Positions 43,670 through 51,600 of a stretch of 64,000 nt of DNA are shown here, piece after piece. The stretch lies in assembly GCF_000285275.1 (NCBI RefSeq), contig NZ_CADO01000034.1, positions 54,086 to 118,085 on the forward strand, read 5' to 3'. The stretch comes from Acetobacter pasteurianus subsp. pasteurianus LMG 1262 = NBRC 106471. Lineage in GTDB: Bacteria; Pseudomonadota; Alphaproteobacteria; Acetobacterales; Acetobacteraceae. A program made the position numbers and the translations under genes. The notes under the pieces were generated by a model. The model was not told where the DNA came from, ran no database searches, and was given only the letters and a program-made list of their open reading frames with translations. The first letter of the stretch is position 1. Every line of letters starts with the position of its first letter.

Positions 43670-44215
43670 TTAGTAACCGCCGGGTGCGGCGTATCCGGGT
43701 GCTACATAACCGGGGGCAGCGTAGCCCGGTGCTGCGTAGGTTGGCGCGGCATAGGTGGGGGTTGCGGGGGTGGCAACGGCCCCAATGGTAGCACTTACAA
43801 CACCGGCAATAATGCCCGTGGTAAGGGATGTTAGCAGGAACTGGTTGCCATAGCGCATCCAGTAATAGCCAGATGGCGGGGCATACAGGCCGCGCTGGCC
43901 CTGCCAGTTGCGCACAATCCAGCGGTCATTACGGGGGCCATCGTAGCGGTCTCCCTTGCGCCATGTGCGGTTCATGTCAAAGTTGTCACCACCGCGTGCG
44001 GGGCCACCACGGCCGCCTCGGTTGGCGTTGTGCATGGCTGGGCCGAGGCCACCACGCTGGCCGCCGTGCATGGCACCACCACCGGGGCCACCGTTGGGGC
44101 CGCCCTGTGGGCCACCACGGCCACCGGGGCCGTTAAACTGTGGTTCGGCATGAAGGGGGGCGGATGCACACATCACACCCATCATGGCAGCGGCTGCAAG
44201 ATAACGGAATTTCAT
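43670..44215 (-). CDS. RcnB-family periplasmic protein
   Basis: A 181-residue protein with a signal peptide (YLAAAAMMGVMCASAPLHAEP). The middle is rich in Gly, Arg and Asn (GGRGGPQGGPNGGPGG). The core NRTWRKGDRYDG, WIVRNWQGQRGLYAPPSGYYWMRYGNQFLLTSLTTGII matches RcnB-type proteins, which affect nickel/cobalt homeostasis in enterics. The C-terminus is a five-residue repeat (YAAPG). Role here unknown. It is divergent from the secreted Gly-rich protein at 44465. Confidence 0.82.
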   Translation of the reverse strand: MKFRYLAAAAMMGVMCASAPLHAEPQFNGPGGRGGPQGGPNGGPGGGAMHGGQRGGLGPAMHNANRGGRGGPARGGDNFDMNRTWRKGDRYDGPRNDRWIVRNWQGQRGLYAPPSGYYWMRYGNQFLLTSLTTGIIAGVVSATIGAVATPATPTYAAPTYAAPGYAAPGYVAPGYAAPGGY

Positions 44216-44464
44216 GTCAAACCTCTATGCTTCAATACGTCTGTTTTTCACATACGCTTGTGGCAGAATTACGTTCCTGCTTTCAAACACATATATAAGG
44301 GGCAAGGGCAGGCGGCATGAGTGAGATGCAACGCAGGGCATAAATCAAATTAACATAATGTATGTCTGCCAGCCTTTATTTTGTCTCAATTCTTTCCTAG
44401 CTTCATTTTCGACACGCACTGCCAAGTGCGGTGCCAAACATATTGAACGAAAGTATTGTTAACG

Positions 44465-44779
44465 ATGAAAAAAGCTCTTTTCCTGCTTGCTGCTCTGGGT
44501 GTTGCTATGCCGGTTGCTTCTCATGCAGAAAGCCACCATCACAAGCACGAACACAAGCACAACGAAAACGGTGACAACCAGAACGGCCGTGGTGACGAAA
44601 ACCGTGGTGATCGTGGTGACCGCGGTGATCGTGGCCAGCAGGGTGGTGAACGCGGCGAACGCGGTGATCGTGGCCAGCAGGGCAACTTCGGTGGCGAACA
44701 TGGTGGCCCCGGTGGCGAACATGGCGGCCCGGGTGGTGAACACGGTGGCCCGAACGGCGGCGACAACAACAGCAACTAA
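44465..44779 (+). CDS. Secreted low-complexity His/Asp/Gly-rich protein
   Basis: A 104-residue protein from ATG 44465; a TTG nine bases upstream in frame is less likely. A signal peptide (KKALFLLAALGVAMPVASHA) precedes a His-rich stretch (ESHHHKHEHKH), RGD-type repeats and three GGEHGGP repeats. The His- and Asp-rich composition suggests metal binding in the periplasm or outside; no family applies. Repeats are tandem in DNA (9- and 21-base units). Confidence 0.7.
   Translation: MKKALFLLAALGVAMPVASHAESHHHKHEHKHNENGDNQNGRGDENRGDRGDRGDRGQQGGERGERGDRGQQGNFGGEHGGPGGEHGGPGGEHGGPNGGDNNSN
44601..44755 (+). repeat. In-frame tandem repeats in the secreted Gly-rich gene
   Basis: Repeated GGTGATCGT-type units coding GDR, a longer unit coding RGDRGQQG twice, and three units coding GGEHGGP. 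Likely variable in copy number among strains. Confidence 0.75.
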
Positions 44780-44814
44780 TCTTGCTGCATGTGGCCCTTA
44801 CGGGCTGCATACGG

Positions 44815-44847
44815 AAAAAGGCGCTCCATTTGGGGCGCCTTTTTTTA
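44815..44847. terminator. Bidirectional terminator
   Basis: AAAAAGGCGC and GCGCCTTTTTTT around a short loop, between the stop of the Gly-rich gene and the stop of convergent purU. Confidence 0.85.
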
Positions 44848-44897
44848 TGGCCGCAAAAGCCAAACCGCCCGCAATGGGGCGGCAGCCTTTGGGTGTT

Positions 44898-45743
44898 TTA
44901 GGCAAACACCACAGTGCGGTGGCCGTTGATCATGACCCGATGCTCAACATGCATCTTCACCGCCCGCGCCAGCACTTGCGATTCCACACCCCGGCCGGTG
45001 GCAATGTAATCTTCCACCGAGAGGTTGTGCGTAACCCGCGCGGTTTCCTGCTCGATAATCGGGCCTTCATCCAGATCCGCCGTCACGTAATGGGCGGTGG
45101 CGCCAATCAGTTTCACACCACGCGCATATGCCTGATGATATGGCTTGGCCCCCTTGAAGGAGGGCAGGAAGGAATGGTGGATGTTGATGACCCGGCCACT
45201 TAATTCTGCGCTGAGCGAATCCGAAAGCACCTGCATGTAGCGGGCCAGCACCACTAAATCAGCCTTTGTTTCCTTTATAAGGGCGCGCAGCTTGTCTTCC
45301 TGCTCGGCCTTGTTCTGCTTGTTGACGGGCCAGCAGTAATAGGGAATGCCCGCCTGTTCTGCCGTGGCAGCGCTATCTGTGTGGTTGGAAACAATGGCCA
45401 CAATATCCGCCTTAAGCCAGCCCACACGCACCTGATACAGCAGGTTGAGCAGCGCATGATCAAAGCGGGACACCATGATGATAATGCGCGGCAGCACGGC
45501 GGCATCATGCAGGCGCATGTTCATGCCAAAGTGTTTGGCCACGGGGGCCAGAACATCATTTATTTCTGCCAGACCACCCGGCGCGGGCGCATTAAAGGCC
45601 AGCCGCATGAACAAAGTGCCAGATTCCCGGTTGCTGAACTGGTGGGTTTCGGTTATGTCCGCACCTCGCTCTGCCAGAACGGATGTAACAGCCGCAACAA
45701 TGCCGGGCTGGTCCGGGCAGGAAAAAGTAAGAATAAACTGCAT
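44898..45743 (-). CDS. purU: Formyltetrahydrofolate deformylase
   Basis: A 281-residue protein. Residues 1-80 are an ACT domain (FILTFSCPDQPGIVAAVTSVLAE, GADITETHQF). The rest is the formyl-transferase fold with the NIHHSFLPSFKGA motif (Asn and His) and TADLDEGPIIEQ (Asp), the PurU catalytic triad. It hydrolyses 10-formyl-THF to THF and formate, balancing one-carbon pools and feeding PurT-type purine synthesis. Downstream neighbour on this strand ends at the shared terminator; upstream lies the candidate origin region. Confidence 0.95.
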   Translation of the reverse strand: MQFILTFSCPDQPGIVAAVTSVLAERGADITETHQFSNRESGTLFMRLAFNAPAPGGLAEINDVLAPVAKHFGMNMRLHDAAVLPRIIIMVSRFDHALLNLLYQVRVGWLKADIVAIVSNHTDSAATAEQAGIPYYCWPVNKQNKAEQEDKLRALIKETKADLVVLARYMQVLSDSLSAELSGRVINIHHSFLPSFKGAKPYHQAYARGVKLIGATAHYVTADLDEGPIIEQETARVTHNLSVEDYIATGRGVESQVLARAVKMHVEHRVMINGHRTVVFA

Positions 45744-45889
45744 GCGCTGGCGTATGCTCCTTTGTTCTTCTACTGGGCCTGTATAAAGGGCGCGGGGGGC
45801 GCAATGGGCCTCATCTTGTGCCAGTGCACAGGGGGCTGCGCAATAGCTTGTGTTACCACCTGTTTATAACCGGTGGGGCGTTGGGCAAA

Positions 45890-46100
45890 TTGTGTGGATG
45901 GCCTGTGGATGAATCGTGGCAAGCCCGACTCGTCATGTTTTTTTCAGGTCAAGCTGATTCTCTGCTTGTCATAAAACGAATCCCTAAAAATCCCAGAAAA
46001 CAGCCGATTCTGAACGTTTGTTCTCCTGCTTTGTCATAAATCTTATCCACAGAAAACGGGGAGAGAATGTGGGAAAAGCCTGTGGATAGTTTTGTGGAAG
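45890..46100. other. Cluster of DnaA-box-like and GANTC sites, candidate origin
   Basis: Inside the 425-base gene-free stretch 45744-46168. A perfect TTATCCACA lies at 46043-46051; one- or two-mismatch relatives in the reverse orientation occur at about 45893, 45904, 46081 and 46093 (TGTGGATGG, TGTGGATGA, TGTGGATAG, TGTGGAAGG). Five GANTC sites fall within 100 bases (45911, 45927, 45956, 45978, 46006), the CcrM methylation target of alphaproteobacteria. Two imperfect copies of TTGTCATAAA flank a moderately AT-rich part. These match features of alphaproteobacterial origins but the flanking genes are not diagnostic. Confidence 0.5.
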
Positions 46101-46168
46101 GCAGCGTGCCTATAGTGTTTTCCCGCGTTTCCCGCTTTGTTCTCTAGCCTTGGGTGTGCCGGTTTTTT

Positions 46169-46543
46169 TTATGTGCGGTGGGCCAGATGGGCAGCCATGT
46201 AGGTGGCTAGCACCACGGCCTCGTTATGTGCCACATCGCGCGCGCCAAATAGCAGGGTGATGCGGCCTTTGCGGGCCAGATCGGCCAGTTGCTGCACAGC
46301 CTGCGGGTTGGCGTTCAGCTCTGCCGTGTAGCGTTGGCAAAAGCCTTCCCACTTTGCGGGGTCATGCGCAAACCACTGGCGCAGGGCGGTGGAAGGGGCA
46401 ATGTCCTTCAGCCACAGGGTGAGGGCGGCGCGCTCCTTGCTGATGCCGCGTGGCCACAGCCTATCCACCAGCACGCGGGCGCCATCATCTGGCTGGGTGG
46501 CTTCATACACACGGCGGATGCGGATATCGGGCTGATGGGGCAT
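46169..46543 (-). CDS. DUF488 family protein
   Basis: About 124 residues from ATG 46543 (MPHQPD), which has AGAGG at good spacing; an upstream in-frame ATG at 46570 lacks one. DUF488 signature: IRIRRVYEATQPDDGARVLVDRLWPRGISKE, then WFAHDPAKWEGFCQRYTAEL and LLFGARDVAHNEAVVLATYM. Its role is unknown in general. It is divergent from the nsrR-like gene, with the NsrR-like palindrome in between, so it may be controlled by nitric oxide. Confidence 0.85.
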   Translation of the reverse strand: MPHQPDIRIRRVYEATQPDDGARVLVDRLWPRGISKERAALTLWLKDIAPSTALRQWFAHDPAKWEGFCQRYTAELNANPQAVQQLADLARKGRITLLFGARDVAHNEAVVLATYMAAHLAHRT

Positions 46544-46591
46544 TGGGGCCTCTGGTTGCGGTGAACGCATGGGGGTTTTGGGCCGTTAGTT

Positions 46592-46614
46592 AAGATGTGT
46601 TTTTAAGGTATCTT
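46592..46614. promoter_or_regulatory. NsrR-like operator
   Basis: A 23-base imperfect palindrome with arms AAGATG and (A)TCTT around a T/A-rich centre, matching the NsrR consensus (AAGATG-N-ATTTNAAAT-N-CATCTT). It lies 47 bases before the regulator start and between the divergent DUF488 gene, consistent with autoregulation. Confidence 0.65.
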
Positions 46615-46660
46615 AAAGAGATGAATGGGCATACCAGCCCATCATGGTGTAAAAGGCCCC

Positions 46661-47134
46661 ATGCGTCTGACACTGCACACAGATTATGCCCTGCGCACGT
46701 TGCTTTATCTGGCCGTGCACACCAACCGCCGCGTTTCCATTAAGGAGATTGCGCGGGTGTATGGCATTTCAGAAAATCACTTGGTCAAGATCATTCATCA
46801 TCTGGGCCGGGGCGGGTTTGTAGATACACTGCGCGGCCGGGGCGGTGGGCTCATGCTGGGCCGTGCGCCGCAGGATATCTGTATTGGCGATGTGGTGCGC
46901 CATACGGAAGATGATATGGCGCTGGTAAGCTGCATGTCGCCTTCCCCCGGTGTGCCGGGCAGCACGGAATGTCTGCTCTCCCGCGCGTGCCATTTGCGCG
47001 GCGCGTTGGGTGAGGCGCTGGATGCGTTTATGGCGGTGCTGGATAGCCGCACCTTGGCAGACATGCTGCACACGCCAGAGCGCCAGATCTTGCAGGATGC
47101 CGAAGCCAAGCTGAGCACGCCCACACCCCCGTAA
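46661..47134 (+). CDS. nsrR: NsrR-type Rrf2 family regulator
   Basis: About 157 residues from ATG 46661 (MRLTLHTDYALR). The winged-helix half (YLAVHTNRRVSIKEIARVYGISENHLVKIIHHLGRGGF, then RGRGGGLMLGRAP) is classic Rrf2. The three Cys typical of NsrR are present: Cys in LVSCMSPSPG, ECLLSRACHLRG. They should hold a 4Fe-4S cluster that is lost on nitric-oxide exposure, relieving repression. An NsrR-like palindrome lies in its promoter. Known NsrR targets such as hmp are not in this window. Confidence 0.85.
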   Translation: MRLTLHTDYALRTLLYLAVHTNRRVSIKEIARVYGISENHLVKIIHHLGRGGFVDTLRGRGGGLMLGRAPQDICIGDVVRHTEDDMALVSCMSPSPGVPGSTECLLSRACHLRGALGEALDAFMAVLDSRTLADMLHTPERQILQDAEAKLSTPTPP

Positions 47135-47279
47135 AACCACCACCCAAGATGGTGTTTTGAAACTTGCCCCGCCTTGCCCTACAGTTGCAGGCACTGCGGG
47201 AAGCATGGCGCACGCCCATTGCTGCGGCTTTCCTGCTTTGGGGCTCGCCCCGTTTCATGCACAAAAAAGGGCTATGGGT

Positions 47280-48050
47280 ATGACACGCAAGCAACCACAA
47301 ACAGTTTTGGTAACGGGTGCCACCGCCGGATTTGGGCATGCCATTGCGCTGCTTCTGGCCCAGCAGGGCTACCGCGTTATTGCCACAGGCCGCAGGCAGG
47401 AAAGGCTGGAAGAACTGGCCGCCCAAGCCAAGGGTGAAATCCTGCCGTTTAAACTGGATATGACAGACGCCCCCGCTCTTGCCGCCCTGCCGCAAAGCCT
47501 GCCCGCAGGCTGGCAGGAGGTAGACGTGCTGGTGAACAACGCCGGGCTGGCGCTGGGGCTGGAAAAAGCGTGGGAAACCAACCTGCAAGACTGGCAGCGC
47601 ATGATAGCCACCAACGTAACCGGCATGGTGGAAATTACGCGCGCGCTGCTGCCGGGCATGGTGGCGCGTAACTGGGGGCATGTTGTGGCCCTTGGCAGCA
47701 CGGCAGGCACGTATCCTTACCCCGGTTCCAACGTGTATGGGGCCTCCAAGGCGTTTGTTGAGCAGTTCATGCGCAATTTGCGCAGCGATCTGCTGGGCAA
47801 GCAGGTGCGCGCCACCACCATTGCCCCCGGCCTGTGCGGCGGCAGTGAGTTCAGCCAGGTGCGGTTGGGAGATGCCACCAAGGCAGAGGATGTTTACAAA
47901 GGCACGCACCCGCTTTTGCCCGAAGATATTGCCCAGACGGTGGCATGGGTTTTAAGCCTGCCTGCACATGTAAACATCAACCATGTGGAAATGATGCCCA
48001 CCTGCCAGGCCTCTGCCGGTTTGGCGGTGGATCGCACAATGGCGGAGTAA
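47280..48050 (+). CDS. Short-chain dehydrogenase (YdfG-like)
   Basis: About 256 residues from ATG 47280 (MTRKQP); ATG 47274 is possible but too close to the AAAAGGG motif. SDR features: VLVTGATAGFGHAIA (cofactor loop), NNAGLALGLEKA (NNAG), GSTAGTYPYPGSNVYGASKAFVEQF (catalytic Tyr-x3-Lys), and APGLCGGSEFS. The sequence is like YdfG (malonic semialdehyde / 3-hydroxy acid dehydrogenase). The CrcB gene follows after ten bases, in the same direction. Confidence 0.9.
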   Translation: MTRKQPQTVLVTGATAGFGHAIALLLAQQGYRVIATGRRQERLEELAAQAKGEILPFKLDMTDAPALAALPQSLPAGWQEVDVLVNNAGLALGLEKAWETNLQDWQRMIATNVTGMVEITRALLPGMVARNWGHVVALGSTAGTYPYPGSNVYGASKAFVEQFMRNLRSDLLGKQVRATTIAPGLCGGSEFSQVRLGDATKAEDVYKGTHPLLPEDIAQTVAWVLSLPAHVNINHVEMMPTCQASAGLAVDRTMAE

Positions 48051-48060
48051 GGTTTCCTTT

Positions 48061-48495
48061 ATGTCTTTCTATTCCTGCCTGATCGTTATGCTCGGGGGCG
48101 CGCTGGGCACACTGGCGCGCTATTTTGTTTCTGTTCTTACTGCACCCATCAGCCGGTATATTCCGTGGGGCACCATTATTGGTGTGAACATGGTGGGCTC
48201 TTTTGTTATCGGCTTTTTTGGCACGCTTACGCTGGCATCTGGCCGGTATCCGGTATCGGAAACCACGCGGCTGTTTGTCATGCTGGGCATATGCGGCGGA
48301 TACACCACGTTTTCCTCCTTCAGCCTGCAAACGCTGGACCTTATTCGCGTTGGGGGCTGGGGCCGTGCGCTGGTGAACGTGGTGCTGTCTGTTACGCTTT
48401 CCGTTGGCGCGGTGGCTGTGGGGCACATGCTGGCATCCCGCATGAACTCCCACGCCATTCTGGTGGCGCAAACCAACACGGAAGAAGAAGTGTAG
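48061..48495 (+). CDS. crcB: Fluoride channel CrcB/Fluc
   Basis: A 144-residue protein with four membrane helices and the CrcB motifs: GGALGTLARYF, an Asn in TIIGVNMVGSF, and the GGYTTFSSFSLQ pore segment. It exports fluoride as a dual-topology dimer. Fluoride riboswitches often precede such genes, but the ten-base gap from the SDR gene leaves no room for one, so it is probably expressed as part of that transcript. Confidence 0.93.
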   Translation: MSFYSCLIVMLGGALGTLARYFVSVLTAPISRYIPWGTIIGVNMVGSFVIGFFGTLTLASGRYPVSETTRLFVMLGICGGYTTFSSFSLQTLDLIRVGGWGRALVNVVLSVTLSVGAVAVGHMLASRMNSHAILVAQTNTEEEV

Positions 48496-48601
48496 GCTGG
48501 TTTTTGCGTCTGTTTTCAAAGGGAAAAATGCGGTAAGGTTGGGTTAGGTAATTTTTTATGCTGCCGGATATCCAGACATTTAAGCGAAGGCATACAAACA
48601 G

Positions 48602-51600
48602 ATGGCTGAGTCAACCCTTACCGTTTCCAGTGGGCAGACCCTGAGCGGGCACACCATCAACGTAAATGAAATTGTAAAGGTGGCCAAAGGTGGCACCGTT
48701 GTAAATACGGTGCTGGACCCCACAAATACCAATGAGCAGAGTGATGATGTTGAGACAGCCGAACTGGACGTGCACGGCTCTGCACTGAACACCCAGATCA
48801 ATGATGGCGATGTGGAGGTTTACAAGGGCGGCGTTCTTTCCGGCGCAACAGTGGGGAATGACGGACAGCTTACTGTGGATCTAGGCGGCAGCGCCACCGA
48901 TGTGCAGGTTGAAAGTGCCGGGATTGTAACCGTTGGATATGATGAGGGCGGCACGTTTAAAACCTCTGCCGTGCTAAGTGGCGGGACCATTTCTGCTGGC
49001 GGCAACATATTTGCCGAGGCAGGCAGCATTGTAACCAGCGTAAATGTTTTGGCTGGCGGGTACATACAGGCATCAGATACGGGCGGCACCCTTTCTGGCA
49101 ACACCATACAGTCCGGCGCAATGGAATATGTGGATTCCAGCGGTTCCGCCACGCATGAAACAATCCAGAGTGGTGGCTTTTTCTTTGCAGAAAGTGGCGC
49201 CAATGTCAGCGATGTAACCGGTGCGCTGCCCGGTTATGCCGTGACCACAGATAATGATGTGGTGCTGCAAACACATATTGCAGCAGATGGCATGCCCTTT
49301 TCTGGTGTGGATCTTTCTGCTCTGCCAGCAGAGCTGGACCAGTCGGTTGAGGTGTATGTGACATCCGGCGCAGAAATTGATTCCTTAAAACTCGGCTCCC
49401 TCAATACAGATGACAATTTTACAGATGTTGAACTGGAAGGCACGCTAAGCGGTGTAAGCCTTGCTACGGCATCTTCTGGCCTGTACATTCACACAATCAC
49501 CACCATAACGGCATCTGAAAACGCCGTGGTGGAAGGTAATATTAATGGTGGCGAGCTTTCCACCAGTTCTGGCGCGCAATCAACCTTACTTGTCTCCATG
49601 GGTTCCGGCACCACGCTGGAAAACGCCACCGTAAGTGGAGGCGCATCAATATACGGGGATGAACAGGTTGTTTCCAACCTGTGGGTGAACAGCGATGCCA
49701 GCATTGTTGGCTCTGCTACAGTGACATCCGGCGGGTCTGTAAGCGTTGTCGGTGGCACTGCCAACGGTCTGACATTTACAGCAGGCTCGCAGGAAGAGTT
49801 GTTGGGCGCGGGTGGCACACTCAGCGGGCAAATCTTTCAGGACGGAAGCGAACTGAATGCCCAGAACTCCGATATCTACCATGTTTCTGGCTCCACCACC
49901 TCGGTTCAGTCTGCACCTGCCAACATTGTCGGCAACACATTTGCCAGCCACACCACCGCAACACTCAGCGGTGAGGACACGAAGTTTGCAAACAATACCG
50001 TAAACGGTGGTTCGGTTACCGTTTTGGGCTCCAGCCAGACATTAACCAGCAACACCTACACATCGGGCGCTTCCATCGCATTGGAAGGTGCCGTTACCCA
50101 AACAGCAGATACATTGGGCAGTGGTGTTACAGAAAATGTGATGAATGCCAGCGATACCCTGCAAAATATCACGCTGCAAAACGGGGCTTCGCTTCTAATT
50201 GACCACGGCAGCGCCAGCCAGGTTACAACACAAAGCAATGTGTCCGTTTACGTGGGGGCGGATGCCTCGCTTAGCAACACCACCATTGCTTCTGGCGCCA
50301 CACTTCAGTTTAACGAAAACTCCAATCTGCAAAATGATATCTTGCAGGACGGGGCTATCCTGACACCGCAGTTTGATGGCGGCATGAGCATAAGTGGCAG
50401 CACGTTTACGTTCACCAACTCAGACACCGGGCAGGTGGAAACGCTGCAAATAGAAGGTGGGTCTGGTGACTATACGCTGGTCACTCTGGATGATCAGGGT
50501 ATTTATGAAATTGAAGATGGCACGCCCTGCTATTGCCGCGGCACGCTGATAGAAACAGACCGGGGCGAAGTGCCGGTAGAACACCTGCAAATTGGTGATC
50601 TGGTGCGCACGCTGGAACATGGTTTTCGCCCCATACGCTGGATTGGCCGCCGTGCGTATTCCGGCCAGTTTGCTGCGGGCAACCCGGATGTGCTGCCGGT
50701 TATTTTCCGCCGTGGCTCCTTGGCGCAGGGGCTGCCCCGGCAGGATCTTTCCGTTTCCCCACTGCACGCCATGTATCTGGATAACGTGCTGGTGCCTGCC
50801 GTGGCATTGGTGAATGGCACCTCCATTATGCAGGCAGAGGCCATGGATGAGGTGGCGTATTTCCACATCGAGCTGGAAAGCCACGATGTTATCTTTGCCA
50901 ACGGTGCGTGGTCTGAAACCTTTGTGGATGATGAATCGCGCGGCATGTTCCACAATGCGGCGGAATACGCGGCACTTTATCCATCAGCCCAAAAACAGCC
51001 TGCGCAGTATTGCGCCCCAAGGGTGGAAGAAGGCCCCCGGCTGGAGGCCATTCGGAAACGTCTGAACGCCCGCGCTGGCACGCGCCCACGGGCACAGGGG
51101 CCGCTGGAAGGCTATATTGATACAATCACCCGCACCCGTTTGACAGGCTGGGCCAGCAACCCAGAAAACGGTGCCCCCGTGCGCCTGCGTGTTCTGGATT
51201 GTGGCGTGGTGCTGGGTGAGGTTGTGGCCAACCAGCCCCGTGCAGATATGGCAGATGCCGTAGGCTTTGTGTTTGAAGTGCCCGGCGGCCTGAGCGTGCA
51301 CGAAAGGCACGTGCTGGAAGTGCAGCGCGTGGATGACCATACAGCCCTTGGCAACAGCCCGTGGATGCTGGATCTGGCCCCCGCCAAACCCGTGCAGGCT
51401 GTTCTGGCCCGCACCCCCGCAACGCCACTGCTGGGGTATGTGGACTGCGCAACGCGTGAACGTGTGGCAGGTTGGGCGCACAGCCCCGCCACGCCGGATG
51501 AACCCGTAGCCCTGCAGATTCTGGATAACGGGCAGCTTGTGGTGTCCATTGTGGCCAATGGTCTGCGGCCAGATGTGCGCCGCGCTGGTGGCTGCGCAAC

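Noticed and set aside
44601..44755. CRISPR-like tandem repeat
   Set aside because: The repeats are short, directly adjacent, in frame and encode amino-acid repeats in a secreted protein; no spacers exist.
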